The translations under genes and the position numbers were made by a program. Of a DNA stretch of 64,000 nt, positions 8,961 to 18,010 are shown piece after piece. This stretch comes from Rothia sp. HMSC078H08 (GTDB lineage: Bacteria > Actinomycetota > Actinomycetes > Actinomycetales > Micrococcaceae). Position 1 is the first letter of the stretch; each line of letters starts with the position of its first letter. The notes below the pieces were generated by a model that was not told the DNA's origin, made no database searches, and saw only the letters and a list, made by a program, of their open reading frames with translations. The DNA is taken from NCBI RefSeq assembly GCF_001808955.1, contig NZ_KV795254.1, positions 264,236 through 328,235 on the forward strand, given 5' to 3'.

Positions 8961-11825
8961 TTGGCTCAGCCTCGAGTACACGAGTTTGCTAAAGAAGTAG
9001 GCGTACCTTCCAAGGAAGTTATCGCCAAGCTCAAGGATATGGGCGAGTTCGTTAAGAGCTCCTCTTCCACCCTGAACCCCATGGTTCTGAAGAAGTTGCG
9101 CGCGGAATTCCCCGCCGCAGCCGCTAAGCCTGCCGCAAAGGCAGCACCTGCAAAGGCAGCAACGGAGTCGGCGGCTAAGCCGGCACCCAAGCCCGCAGCG
9201 GCTAAGCCCGCCGCTAAGCCTGCGGCAACCCCCAAGCCCGCAGCGGCAAAGCCTGCCGCTAAGCCGGCACCCAAGCCTGCAGCTAAGCCCGCAGCAGCTG
9301 AGAGCGCAGCTCCCAAGCCCGCAGCAGCTAAGCCCGCCGCAAAGCCGGCAGCAGCACCCAAGCCCGGCGGCCCCCGCCCGGGTAACAACCCCTTCGCATC
9401 CCAGCAGGGCATGGCACGCCCCGAGGCTGCACCGAAGCCTGCCGCTCCCAAGCCTGCCGCTCCGAAGCCCGGCCCCAAGCCCGGTCCTCGCCCCGGTAAC
9501 AACCCCTTCGCATCCCAGCAGGGTATGAAGCGTAACGGCGGCGACTCCCAGCGTTCCGGCGGTCCCCGTCCGGCACGTAACGGTCGTCCCGGTGGCAACG
9601 GTGGCGCACGCCCCGGCGGTAACGGCGGTCCTCGCCCCGCAGGTGGCGCACGTCCCGGTGGTAACGGTGGCCCCCGTCCGGCAGCTGGCGCACGTCCCGG
9701 TGCACCCCGTCCGGCTGGTGGCGGCGGCGCACGCCCGAACCCCTCGATGATGCCCAAGGTTTCCAACGTTGGTGGCGGCGCGTCCGGTTCCAACAACGGT
9801 GGCGGTAACGGTGGCGGCGGCGCACGTCGCGGCGGCGGTTCCGGCGGCTTCAACCGCGGTCCGGGTCGTCCCGGCCCCGGCGGTCGCGGCAACGCACAGG
9901 GTGCATTCGGTCGCGGTGGCTCCAAGCGTAAGGGCCGCAAGTCCAAGGCAGCTCGCCGCCATGAGCAGGAGCAGCTGAACGCACCGGCACCCGGTGGCGT
10001 GGTTGTTCCTCGCGGCGACGGCTCGACCGAGATTCGTCTGCGCCGCGGCGCGTCCATCATGGACTTCGCTGAGAAGATTGGCGCAAACCCGGCATCGCTG
10101 ATTACGGTTCTCTTCCACCTGGGTGAGATGGCTACCCAGACTCAGTCCCTGGACGAGGAGACCTTCGAACTGTTGGGTGCCGAACTGGGTTACGTCATCA
10201 AGATTGTTTCCCCGGAGGATGAGGAGCGCGAGCTGCTCGAGTCCTTCGACATCAACCTCGAAGCCGAAGCAGAAGCTGAGGGCGAGGACGTCCTGGAGGT
10301 TCGTCCCCCGGTTGTTACCGTCATGGGTCACGTTGACCACGGTAAGACCCGCCTGCTGGACGCTATCCGTAACACCAACGTTATTGAGGGTGAGGCCGGC
10401 GGCATTACCCAGCACATTGGTGCATACCAGGTCCACACCACCGTTGAGGGTGAAGACCGCGCGATTACCTTCATCGATACCCCCGGTCACGAGGCGTTCA
10501 CCGCTATGCGTGCCCGTGGTGCGAAGGTCACCGACGTGGCAATCCTCGTGGTCGCAGCGGATGACGGCGTTATGCCCCAGACCGTTGAGGCACTGAACCA
10601 TGCACAGGCAGCTAACGTGCCGATCGTGGTTGCTGTGAACAAGATCGATAAGGAAGGCGCGTCCCCGGACAAGATCCGTGGCCAGCTCACCGAGTACGGT
10701 CTGATCCCCGAAGAGTACGGTGGCGACACCATGTTCGTGGACGTCTCCGCTCGCAACGGCACCAACATCGACGAGCTGCTTGAAGCTGTCACCCTGACCG
10801 CTGACGTGCTCGAACTGACCGCTAACCCGAACAAGGAAGCACGCGGCGTTGCTATTGAAGCAAACCTGGACAAGGGCCGCGGTGCGGTTTCCACCGTCCT
10901 GGTTCAGTCCGGTACCCTGCACGTCGGTGACGCTATCGTTGCCGGTGTTGCTCACGGTCGCGTTCGTGCAATGTTCGATGAGAACGGTCAGGCTGTGAAG
11001 GAAGCTGGCCCGTCCCGCCCCGTTCAGGTGCTGGGTCTGTCCACCGTTCCTCGTGCAGGCGACACCTTCCTCTCCACCGAGGAAGAGCGCACCGCTCGTC
11101 AGATCGCTGAGAAGCGTGAGGCTGCTGATCGTAACGCTCAGCTGGCTAAGCGTCGTAAGCGCGTGACCCTCGAGTCCTTCGATGCCGCTGTGGCTGAGGG
11201 CAAGATGGACACCCTGAACCTGATCATTAAGGGTGACGTCTCCGGTGCTGTGGAAGCACTGGAAGAGTCCCTGATGAAGATCGACGCCGGTGGCGACGAG
11301 GTTCAGCTGCGCGTCATCCACCGCGGTGTGGGTGCTATTACCCAGAATGACGTGAACCTGGCTACCGTGGACAACGCGGTCATCATCGGCTTCAACGTCC
11401 GCCCGGCAGAGCGCGTTGCAGAACTTGCCGACCGCGAAGGCGTCGAGATGAAGTTCTACTCGGTCATCTACCGTGCGATTGAGGAAATTGAGCAGGCCGT
11501 CAAGGGTATGCTCAAGCCCGAGTACGAGGAAGTGGAGCTCGGCTCCGCAGAGATCCGCGAGGTCTTCCGCTCCTCCAAGTGGGGCAACATCGCAGGTTCG
11601 ATCGTCAAGAACGGCATCATCAAGCGCAACGCCAAGGCACGCCTGGTGCGCGACGGTTCCGTGGTGGCAGACAACCTCACCATCGAGTCGCTGCGTCGTT
11701 TCAAGGACGACGCTACCGAGGTTCGCGAAGGTTTCGAGTGTGGTATTGGCCTCGGCTCCTTCAACGACATCAAGGAAGGCGACATTATCGAGACTTGGGA
11801 GATGCGCGAAAAGCCGCGTGTCTAA
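8961..11825 (+). CDS. infB: Translation initiation factor IF-2
   Basis: GTPase that brings fMet-tRNA to the 30S subunit. Start at TTG 8961 with GGAGAA 4-5 nt upstream, giving [13 protein letters not shown], the usual IF2 N-terminal domain; an ATG at 8919 lacks a ribosome site. Product 954 aa. Domains: IF2N (1-50), a long Ala/Pro/Lys then Gly/Arg/Asn-rich linker (about 50-360) with the motif NPFASQQGM twice, G domain with GHVDHGKT near residue 456, DTPGHE, NKID, then domains II-IV. Flanked by alternative hairpins upstream and a GC-rich hairpin downstream. Confidence 0.96.
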   Translation: MAQPRVHEFAKEVGVPSKEVIAKLKDMGEFVKSSSSTLNPMVLKKLRAEFPAAAAKPAAKAAPAKAATESAAKPAPKPAAAKPAAKPAATPKPAAAKPAAKPAPKPAAKPAAAESAAPKPAAAKPAAKPAAAPKPGGPRPGNNPFASQQGMARPEAAPKPAAPKPAAPKPGPKPGPRPGNNPFASQQGMKRNGGDSQRSGGPRPARNGRPGGNGGARPGGNGGPRPAGGARPGGNGGPRPAAGARPGAPRPAGGGGARPNPSMMPKVSNVGGGASGSNNGGGNGGGGARRGGGSGGFNRGPGRPGPGGRGNAQGAFGRGGSKRKGRKSKAARRHEQEQLNAPAPGGVVVPRGDGSTEIRLRRGASIMDFAEKIGANPASLITVLFHLGEMATQTQSLDEETFELLGAELGYVIKIVSPEDEERELLESFDINLEAEAEAEGEDVLEVRPPVVTVMGHVDHGKTRLLDAIRNTNVIEGEAGGITQHIGAYQVHTTVEGEDRAITFIDTPGHEAFTAMRARGAKVTDVAILVVAADDGVMPQTVEALNHAQAANVPIVVAVNKIDKEGASPDKIRGQLTEYGLIPEEYGGDTMFVDVSARNGTNIDELLEAVTLTADVLELTANPNKEARGVAIEANLDKGRGAVSTVLVQSGTLHVGDAIVAGVAHGRVRAMFDENGQAVKEAGPSRPVQVLGLSTVPRAGDTFLSTEEERTARQIAEKREAADRNAQLAKRRKRVTLESFDAAVAEGKMDTLNLIIKGDVSGAVEALEESLMKIDAGGDEVQLRVIHRGVGAITQNDVNLATVDNAVIIGFNVRPAERVAELADREGVEMKFYSVIYRAIEEIEQAVKGMLKPEYEEVELGSAEIREVFRSSKWGNIAGSIVKNGIIKRNAKARLVRDGSVVADNLTIESLRRFKDDATEVREGFECGIGLGSFNDIKEGDIIETWEMREKPRV

Positions 11826-11868
11826 GACTCACACGCTGATGCGCCCGTCACCCGCTAGTGTTCCCGCA

Positions 11869-11899
11869 CCCGCAGGCTTCTAAAACTGGAGCCTGCGGG
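11869..11899 (+). terminator. Hairpin after infB
   Basis: Perfect 10-bp stem CCCGCAGGCT (11869-11878) with AGCCTGCGGG (11890-11899), 11-nt loop, no T-run. Probable weak terminator or 3' stabiliser between infB and rbfA. Confidence 0.5.
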
Positions 11900-11997
11900 G
11901 CGGGTGCTGGCGGGGCGGGCGCTTCCGCATTACCTGGAACGCCTCCGTAACACCCCGAGTGTTCGCGGAAGCACCACGAGATTTCAAGGAGAAACAC

Positions 11998-12438
11998 ATG
12001 GCTGATGCAGCCCGCGCGGCACGACTTGCCGACCGCATCAAGGTGATTGTGGCGAAGGCGCTGGAGCGTCGTGTTAAGGATCCCCGCCTCGGTTTTGTGA
12101 CCATTACCGATGCCCGCGTGACCAACGACCTGCAGCACGCAACCCTGTACTACACCGTGTTCGGCTCCGAAGAGGACGCCGCAAACACCAAGAAGGCGCT
12201 GGAATCCGCTAAGGGCATTCTGCGCGCCGAGGTTGGTAAGAACATCACTGCCCGCCTGACCCCCACCCTGACTTTCGTCGCTGACGAGGTTCCCGAGAAC
12301 GCCTTCCACATTGAGGCGCTTCTGCGTGAGACTCGCGAGCGCGACGCCGCCCTGGCTGCTGCAGCCGAGGGTGCCGAGTACGCTGGTGAGGCTGACCCCT
12401 ACAAGAAGGATGAGCCTGCCGAGGGTGAGGACGCCTAA
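11998..12438 (+). CDS. rbfA: Ribosome-binding factor A
   Basis: Late 30S maturation factor with a KH-like fold; needed for 16S 5' end processing and cold growth in other bacteria. 146 aa; the core (residues 5-115) includes RADRIKVIVAKALER-like opening, VKDPRLGFVTITDARVTNDL and LRAEVGKNI; the C-terminus is an acidic tail. Start at ATG 11998 behind AAGGAGA. The stop codon is followed at once by the truB GTG, so the two are translationally coupled. Confidence 0.95.
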   Translation: MADAARAARLADRIKVIVAKALERRVKDPRLGFVTITDARVTNDLQHATLYYTVFGSEEDAANTKKALESAKGILRAEVGKNITARLTPTLTFVADEVPENAFHIEALLRETRERDAALAAAAEGAEYAGEADPYKKDEPAEGEDA

Positions 12439-13536
12439 GTGGCGAAGAAACAACCTCAGGGCCCGTCCGGCCTGATGGTCATTGATAAGCCCGCCGGGAT
12501 GAGCAGCCACGATGCGGTCTCTCAGATGCGTCGTATTGCTGGCACCCGGCGGGTTGGTCACGCCGGTACGCTGGATCCCGCCGCGACCGGTGTGCTGATT
12601 TTGGGCATCAATAAGGCGACGAAGCTGCTGACCTACCTGGTCGGTCAGGATAAAACCTATGACGCGACGATTCGCCTGGGCATTGAGACGCTGACTGAGG
12701 ATGCCGAGGGTGAGCACACAGCCGCGCATCCGGATGCCGTTGAGGCGCTGACCGGTTTGAACGCTGAGCAGATGCGTGCGCGCATCCTGGAGGCTGTGGC
12801 GCAGCTGAGCGGCGATATCCTGCAGGTTCCTTCTGCGGTGTCTGCTATCAAGATCAACGGTGTTCGCTCGTATGCGCGTGTGCGTAGCGGTGAGCAGGTT
12901 GAGTTGGCGGCGCGTCCGGTGACGATTAGCGAGTTCACGGTGCATTCTGTGACTGCCGGTTTTGCCGAGTACGTGATTGAGGACCCCGAGAACGAGGGCG
13001 AGCACGCGGCAACCTCGGTTCCCGTGATTGACTGCGACGTGACGGTTTCGTGCTCTTCGGGCACCTACATTCGTGCTCTGGCGCGCGATCTGGGCAAGAT
13101 CCTGGGCACCGGTGGCCACCTGACGGCTCTTCGCCGTACCCGTGTGGGTGCGGTGGTACTTGAGGACGCCGCCGACTTGGCGCAATTGAAGCAGCGCCGT
13201 GAAGAGTCGGAGGCACCGCTGGAAGATCTGCCGCTGCTTCCCCTGGAGGAGGCGGCACGCCGCATCTTTGGTGCGCGTGAGCTATCTGCCGCGGAGGCGA
13301 GCGATATTTCCTACGGGCGCCGTATTAGCCCCAGCGGTGACGGTTCCGTGGTGAAGCGTTCCGTGCACGCGAGCGCGGATGAGTCCGGTGCGGTGCAGCA
13401 TGCCAGCGTTGAGGGTATTGTGGCGGGCTTCGCCCCGGACGGTACCCTGGTGGCCCTCCTGGAGAATAAGAAGCAGCGCGGGAAGGTTCAGGCTGCCCCG
13501 GTGCTGGTTTTTGAGGCGAATCGTTCCTTCAACTAG
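12439..13536 (+). CDS. truB: tRNA pseudouridine(55) synthase TruB
   Basis: Makes pseudouridine 55 in the T-loop of tRNAs. 365 aa, longer than the usual 300. Seen: catalytic region HAGTLDPAATGVLILG near residue 40 with the active-site Asp, YDATIRLG, and IKINGVRSYARVRSGE. C-terminal TruB_C region ends near residue 300. An acidic insert (ENEGEHA, about 180) is unusual. GTG start directly abuts the rbfA stop codon. Confidence 0.95.
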   Translation: MAKKQPQGPSGLMVIDKPAGMSSHDAVSQMRRIAGTRRVGHAGTLDPAATGVLILGINKATKLLTYLVGQDKTYDATIRLGIETLTEDAEGEHTAAHPDAVEALTGLNAEQMRARILEAVAQLSGDILQVPSAVSAIKINGVRSYARVRSGEQVELAARPVTISEFTVHSVTAGFAEYVIEDPENEGEHAATSVPVIDCDVTVSCSSGTYIRALARDLGKILGTGGHLTALRRTRVGAVVLEDAADLAQLKQRREESEAPLEDLPLLPLEEAARRIFGARELSAAEASDISYGRRISPSGDGSVVKRSVHASADESGAVQHASVEGIVAGFAPDGTLVALLENKKQRGKVQAAPVLVFEANRSFN

Positions 13537-13726
13537 GCGTTGAGGGCTTATGATGGGCGAAGAGGGTTCGGTGTTTGTGCCTACCCAAAGCTGATTCCTC
13601 ACGCCTGATTGATTCAGCGCCTGTTGAACGTGAGCCCTTATTCATTCAACACGCTAACGTAATACAACCCCTGAACACACATGACTACTCGTGCGGGTGC
13701 CGCCCGGCCCTGCTGAAGGAGAGAAG

Positions 13727-14497
13727 ATGAGCGAGAACCAGAGCTCTGCTAAGAAGGCGAGTGAGCCTCGTACCGCGCCGGTACCCCGCGTGGAGTCTGC
13801 ACAGGCTGAAGCTACCGTAACCGGGGCTGCTGCGACCGGAGCTGCTGCTCAGAGCGGTGCCGCGAAGGCTGCCGGTGCTAAGACTGCTGAGCCTATTTCT
13901 GCGGCGAAGGCACCTGCGGGTGTTCGCGTAGCCGCACCGGCGTCCGGCGATAAGGCGTCGCAGAAGGCAGATAAGAAGGCTGAGAAGAAGGCAACCCGCG
14001 AGGCGTTTGCCCGCCCCAAGAGCATTGAGGAGGCGGCTAAGCCTCAGAACCGTGCGGCGTTCCGTGCGGCGGTGGCGCTGTACGGTCTGTTCATGATTGC
14101 ATACGGTGTGTGGCAGGTTTTGGGCGGTATCCGTGTGATTCCGGATGCGCCTCAGGATTTCGCGAATGCCTCGGTGCAGTCGAACTACGTGTTCTTCGCG
14201 GCAGCCTATGTGGGTGTGGGTCTGTCCTTCGTGTTCATTGCCCTGAAGTTCAAGTGGGTGAACATGCTCGTGTTCTCCTGCCTGGTGGTTTTCCTGGGTG
14301 GCGTGGGTCGTATCCTGTCGTGGGCGTTCTTCGGTACCCCGCACTGGTCGCTGATTGTGCTGATGGTGACTGAGCTTGTGATTCCTCCGTGCCTGCTGGT
14401 GTGGTACGGCTGGATCAACAAGTCCAACGCAATCCGCCAGGAGATGCTTAACGCATCCCGAACCCAGCCCGCCGCGGCTGCCAAGGGCCGCAAGTAG
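13727..14497 (+). CDS. Four-helix membrane protein, DUF4345-like, with Ala/Lys-rich N-terminus
   Basis: Function unknown. 256 aa from ATG 13727 (ribosome site AAGGAGAG; an upstream GTG at 13691 is unsupported). Residues 1-110 are low-complexity Ala/Lys/Thr and probably disordered and cytoplasmic; residues about 115-245 form four hydrophobic segments with the pattern seen in DUF4345 proteins (a glycine-rich second helix AAAYVGVGLSFVFIAL). Stands alone between truB and ribF, ending at a strong terminator. Family assignment is by pattern only. Confidence 0.65.
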   Translation: MSENQSSAKKASEPRTAPVPRVESAQAEATVTGAAATGAAAQSGAAKAAGAKTAEPISAAKAPAGVRVAAPASGDKASQKADKKAEKKATREAFARPKSIEEAAKPQNRAAFRAAVALYGLFMIAYGVWQVLGGIRVIPDAPQDFANASVQSNYVFFAAAYVGVGLSFVFIALKFKWVNMLVFSCLVVFLGGVGRILSWAFFGTPHWSLIVLMVTELVIPPCLLVWYGWINKSNAIRQEMLNASRTQPAAAAKGRK

Positions 14498-14507
14498 GCT
14501 CGTATGC

Positions 14508-14547
14508 GCCCGGGAGGGCCCCGAGAGGGGCTCGTCCCGGGCTTTTT
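14508..14547 (+). terminator. Strong terminator after the DUF4345-like gene
   Basis: Stem GCCCGGGA (14508-14515) with TCCCGGGC (14535-14542), inner GC-rich stem, then TTTTT at 14543-14547. Confidence 0.85.
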
Positions 14548-14661
14548 CGGGGCGCTTGCCGAGTCCCCGTTCCATTCTCTAGCGATGAGTGCCCGCTAAT
14601 TCTTTATCCTGCCGCCCGTGGTCTAGGATGGAGAGGTACATTTAACTTTTCAGGAGAGCCC

Positions 14662-15678
14662 GTGACCCTCTACACCGCTTTGAGCGACGTCCCCGCCGGC
14701 TATGGCCCCTCGGTCGTGACCATCGGCAACTTTGACGGCGTGCACCGTGGGCACGCCCGCGTGATTTCACGCGTGGTGTCCCTCGCTGAGGAGCACGGTC
14801 TGCGCTCCATCGCGGTCTCGTTCGACCCGCATCCCATTCAGGTGCACCGCCCCGAGGTGGCCCACCACGACATCATGAGCCAGGGCGCTCGCCGCCACTA
14901 CATGTGCCTGCTGGGCCTGGAGGACTACCTGCTGCTGCACTACAGTCTGGAGTTCGCGCAGCAGACCCCCGAGGAGTTCGTGAAGACCACCTTCGTGGAC
15001 GGCCTCAACGCCCGCTACGTGGTGATTGGCGACGACGTGCGCTTTGGCCGCAACAACTCGGGCGACCTGAACACGATGCGTGAGCTGGGGGAGAAGTACG
15101 GCTTCGAGGTCGTGGTCGTGGAGGACCTCATGGTGGATGAGAACACCCGCTGCTCCTCGACGCGCATCCGCCAGCTGCTGCTGGAGGGCGACATGCCGGC
15201 CGCGACCGAGCTGCTGGGCCGCCATCACATGATGGCCGGCGAGGTCGTGCACGGTCTGGCGCGTGGCCGCGAGCTGGGCTTCCCGACCGCGAACCTGGAC
15301 TTTGAGGCGCGAGGCTTGCTGCCCGCGGACGGCGTGTACGCCGGCTGGCTCGTGGATGAGGCGGGTACCCGCCACCCCTCCGCCATTTCGGTGGGTACGA
15401 ACCCGACCTTTGACGGCATCGAGCACCGCCAGGTGGAGGCGCATGTGATTGACCGCCCCGAGGAACGCGTGGAAGACTTCAACCTGTACGGTCAGCACGT
15501 GCTCATCGAGTTCGTGAAGCGACTTCGCCCCATGGTGGCCTACACCGGTGTGGAGGCGCTGATCGAGCAGATTAACGATGACGTGGCCAAGACCCGCGAG
15601 GTGCTGGCTGAGGACGCTAAAAGTTACTGCCCGCCGGAGTGCCCGGTGCAGGCGGAAGTGAAGCATCCCCAGCTCTAA
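14662..15678 (+). CDS. ribF: Bifunctional riboflavin kinase/FAD synthetase
   Basis: Phosphorylates riboflavin to FMN and adenylates FMN to FAD. 338 aa. N-terminal nucleotidyl-transferase domain with GNFDGVHRGHARVI near residue 22 and SSTRIRQLLLEGD near residue 170; C-terminal flavokinase domain with GRELGFPTANLD near residue 203 and the PADGVYAGWL segment. GTG start behind AGGAGA. Last gene of the translation cluster, isolated by terminators on both sides. Confidence 0.96.
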   Translation: MTLYTALSDVPAGYGPSVVTIGNFDGVHRGHARVISRVVSLAEEHGLRSIAVSFDPHPIQVHRPEVAHHDIMSQGARRHYMCLLGLEDYLLLHYSLEFAQQTPEEFVKTTFVDGLNARYVVIGDDVRFGRNNSGDLNTMRELGEKYGFEVVVVEDLMVDENTRCSSTRIRQLLLEGDMPAATELLGRHHMMAGEVVHGLARGRELGFPTANLDFEARGLLPADGVYAGWLVDEAGTRHPSAISVGTNPTFDGIEHRQVEAHVIDRPEERVEDFNLYGQHVLIEFVKRLRPMVAYTGVEALIEQINDDVAKTREVLAEDAKSYCPPECPVQAEVKHPQL

Positions 15679-15744
15679 CCCCACCACGGGTAACCCAGCC
15701 ACAGGGCGCCGCAGCCTGCGTTTTCTGCGGTGATGACGTGTGAT

Positions 15745-15782
15745 GCCCCGGCGGTAGATTTTCGGATCTGCCGCCGGGGCTT
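15745..15782 (+). terminator. Terminator after ribF
   Basis: 15-bp stem with one G-T pair (arms 15745-15759 and 15766-15780, 6-nt loop) followed by only TT. Confidence 0.7.
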
Positions 15783-15857
15783 CGCGTACCCGTCCGGATG
15801 TGCCACCCGCGAGGCATCCCTGTTTTAGTCGCCCCCGTTTTAAGAGAAGATAGAGTC

Positions 15858-16316
15858 ATGGAAAAAATGAACGTCGAATCCTTCAACCTCGACCACCGCG
15901 CCGTAGCAGCACCCTACGTGCGTATCGCAGACCGCAAGGTCCTGCCCGGTGGCGACACCCTCATCAAGTACGATATCCGCTTCACCCAGCCGAACACCGC
16001 GCACCTGGAAATGCCGACTGTGCACTCCATCGAGCACCTGAGCGCCGAGCACATGCGCAACCACACCGACCGTCTGATTGACTTCTCCCCGATGGGCTGC
16101 CAGACCGGTTTCTACGCGCTGACCCTGGGCCTGGAGCCCGAGGAGTTCTTCCCCATCCTGGAAGCAACCCTCAACGATATCCTCAACGCGACCGAGGTTC
16201 CGGCAGCGAACGAGGTGCAGTGCGGTTGGGGTGCCAACCACACCCTCGAAGGCGCGCAGGCTGCGGCTCGCGAGTTCCTCGCGGCACGCGATGAGTGGGC
16301 GCAGGTGATGGCGTAA
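15858..16316 (+). CDS. luxS: S-ribosylhomocysteine lyase LuxS
   Basis: Splits S-ribosylhomocysteine to homocysteine and DPD, the precursor of autoinducer-2. 152 aa, the normal length. Metal ligands visible: H56 and H60 in HSIEH, and the Cys in the later NEVQCGWG segment; catalytic Cys81 in GCQTGF and base Glu59. Start ATG 15858 matches the family N-terminus ([13 protein letters not shown]); upstream in-frame ATG 15798 overlaps the terminator zone. Overlaps mtnN by one base (taATG), so both steps of SAH detoxification are co-translated. Confidence 0.97.
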   Translation: MEKMNVESFNLDHRAVAAPYVRIADRKVLPGGDTLIKYDIRFTQPNTAHLEMPTVHSIEHLSAEHMRNHTDRLIDFSPMGCQTGFYALTLGLEPEEFFPILEATLNDILNATEVPAANEVQCGWGANHTLEGAQAAAREFLAARDEWAQVMA

Positions 16317-17209
16317 TGAGCGCACAGATCCCTGACGCTTTCGCATCCGCCTTCAACCCGGTGGACTTTGACCCGAACGCTTTCGACCCGGCTGAGGCGT
16401 TCAACAGCATGTTTGAGCTGATGGACGGCATGTCCAACGCCATCATTATTCAGGTGGCGATGGATGAGGAGCTCGCACCCTTCCTGAAGGTGACCGAGGA
16501 GCTGCAGCCGTCCTTCACCGAGGGCGCGGCAGTATTCCACCCGCGCTACCTGCAGGTGGGCGAGGACCAGGTTCCGCTACTGTTGGTTCGCTCCAAGATT
16601 GGTCTGGTGAACGCGGCGAGCGCCGTCACCGAGGCAATCAGCTACTCCTCGAACTGCCTGGGCGTCATTAGCGCAGGTACCGCCGGCGGTTTGGCGCGCG
16701 GCATCAACGTGGGCGACGTGCTGATTGGCGAGAACTACACCTACACTGACGCCGACGCGACCGCGTTCGGTTACGCGCGCGGCCAGGTTCCCGGCATGCC
16801 CGAAAGCTACGACGGTCAGGCGGATGAGTGGCAGGACGCTCTGGAGCATGCGCTCGCCGCACTGGAGCCGGTGCGTGAGCAGGCTGAGAGCGCGTGGGAG
16901 GTGCGCCGCGGCCAGATGCTGGCGGGTAACTCCTTCGTGACCGCCCACAACGTGAAGGACACCCGCGAGGCATTCGAGGGCGCCATCAGCACCGACATGG
17001 AGACCACCGCTATTGCGCAGGTCTGCCACAACTACGAGATTCCGTTTATCGGTGTGCGTTGCGTGTCTGATCTGTGCGGCCCGGAGGCTGACCAGGACTT
17101 CCACCTCTCCATGGACGTAGTGGCTCCTCGTTCGGCTCGTTACGCTCTGCAGCTGGCTGCTGAGCTGTGGACCGAAGCGCAGCTGGAGGCGCTGGATCTG
17201 GCTCTCTAA
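16316..17209 (+). CDS. mtnN: 5'-methylthioadenosine/S-adenosylhomocysteine nucleosidase
   Basis: Removes adenine from SAH and MTA, producing the LuxS substrate. 297 aa, clearly longer than the usual 230: an N-terminal extension of about 45 residues precedes the core and an insert (about 170-195) is present. Core motifs: AMDEELAPF, ISAGTAGGL, and STDMETTAIAQ near residue 225 with the ribose-binding Met-Glu, and the catalytic Asp in VSDLCG. Starts inside the luxS stop codon. Ends at a strong terminator. Confidence 0.93.
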   Translation: MSAQIPDAFASAFNPVDFDPNAFDPAEAFNSMFELMDGMSNAIIIQVAMDEELAPFLKVTEELQPSFTEGAAVFHPRYLQVGEDQVPLLLVRSKIGLVNAASAVTEAISYSSNCLGVISAGTAGGLARGINVGDVLIGENYTYTDADATAFGYARGQVPGMPESYDGQADEWQDALEHALAALEPVREQAESAWEVRRGQMLAGNSFVTAHNVKDTREAFEGAISTDMETTAIAQVCHNYEIPFIGVRCVSDLCGPEADQDFHLSMDVVAPRSARYALQLAAELWTEAQLEALDLAL

Positions 17210-17282
17210 ACCTCTAGAACACGCGGTAAGACTGCGGCGGGATACGAATCTGAGCCCGCTGTTTGAAATGCCGGAGGAAGTG

Positions 17283-17322
17283 CCGGGGCGTGAACCGATG
17301 GGTTCACGCCCCGGTCTTTTTG
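17283..17322 (+). terminator. Strong terminator after luxS-mtnN
   Basis: Perfect 14-bp stem (17283-17296 with 17301-17314), GATG loop, then TCTTTTTG. Confidence 0.92.
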
Positions 17323-17455
17323 TACCGGTCTCTGCGCCCGGTTTTACGCCTGAACCGCGAGAAACGCAGAAATATTAACCGCGGTGAATATACATTCTGT
17401 GTGTCGTGGAGTACTATGAATGTGGAAACTGTCCGATCTCACAGAGGAGTACGTC

Positions 17456-17758
17456 GTGAAGTTCTGCCCGACTCTCGCCTCCGTCACCGGTCTGCTCGGT
17501 GGCTACAAGGTTGCATCTAGCACCGGCATCCGCCCGCTCGGCGGCGCTGTCCTGGCACTGTGCGGTGCCGTGGCTTACAAGAATTGGAAGCGTAAGGCTG
17601 GCGCAGGCCGTGCCACCTTCCTCACCGCTCTCTACCTCGGCGCGTTCGGCGCCGCTCATCCGCTCGCCAAGAAGCTTGGCGCGTGGCCTGCAGTCTACAC
17701 TGTGACTGCTGCAACCGCTCTGTGCTCTATCGTCATTGGACGTAAGCGACAGAAGTAA
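17456..17758 (+). CDS. Small membrane protein of unknown function
   Basis: I do not recognise a named family. 100 aa from GTG 17456, chosen because GAGGAG lies 6-11 bases upstream; an ATG at 17420 is in frame but has no ribosome site. Three hydrophobic, Gly/Ala-rich stretches (about 5-20, 25-40, 53-65, with a last one near 75-95) are separated by short basic loops, and the protein ends in Arg/Lys, so the ends are probably cytoplasmic. Followed by a terminator that also works in reverse. Confidence 0.7.
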   Translation: MKFCPTLASVTGLLGGYKVASSTGIRPLGGAVLALCGAVAYKNWKRKAGAGRATFLTALYLGAFGAAHPLAKKLGAWPAVYTVTAATALCSIVIGRKRQK

Positions 17759-17767
17759 TCTTTGACG

Positions 17768-17809
17768 AAAAGACGGCGGAAAGGCAACGTTGCCTTCCCG
17801 CCGTCTTTT
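17768..17809. terminator. Bidirectional-looking terminator
   Basis: AAAAGACGGCGG (17768-17779) pairs with CCGCCGTCTTTT (17798-17809), with an inner AAGGCAAC/GTTGCCTT stem. A-run before and T-run after. Confidence 0.85.
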
Positions 17810-17815
17810 GCGTTC

Positions 17816-17985
17816 CCTCCCACCGTACCGGTTGGGAGCGGATGCGCCGGGGCGACGCGCGAAGGCAACACCTTCCGCGCAACGCCCCATCACTCGATGG
17901 GGAGTGAATCAACCGGTACCGCTCTCAGTCACCTGCTGAGCTGCGGCACCGCCCGATACGTTTCCCCGCCACCGGCGGGTACACC
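17816..17985 (+). promoter_or_regulatory. Structured leader of the amino-acid permease
   Basis: About 200 bases without a gene hold four to five stems in a row: CTCCCA/TGGGAG (17816-17837), GGGGCG (17849-17854) with CGCCCC (17883-17888) around an inner hairpin, CCCCAT (17885-17890) with ATGGGG (17897-17902), a composite stem of GGT, CCGC and CTCAG segments with their complements (about 17915-17950), and CCCGCC/GGCGGG (17965-17979) just before the ribosome site. The second and third stems share CCCC and exclude each other. I could not match it to a known riboswitch class. Confidence 0.45.
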
Positions 17986-18010
17986 CCACGAGGTAAAGGA
18001 AAAGAAGAAG

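Noticed and set aside
8916-11321. 801-codon minus-strand ORF opposite infB
   Set aside because: Shadow of the Gly/Ala/Pro-rich infB codons; low-complexity translation, no ribosome site, no recognisable domain.
17816-17985. T-box or glycine riboswitch upstream of the permease
   Set aside because: GGTACCGC and CTCTCAG resemble parts of those classes, but the remaining conserved cores are missing or in the wrong order.
17762-18010. 83-codon N-terminal extension of the amino-acid permease
   Set aside because: It would translate a bidirectional terminator and a structured leader; ATG 18011 gives the family N-terminus.
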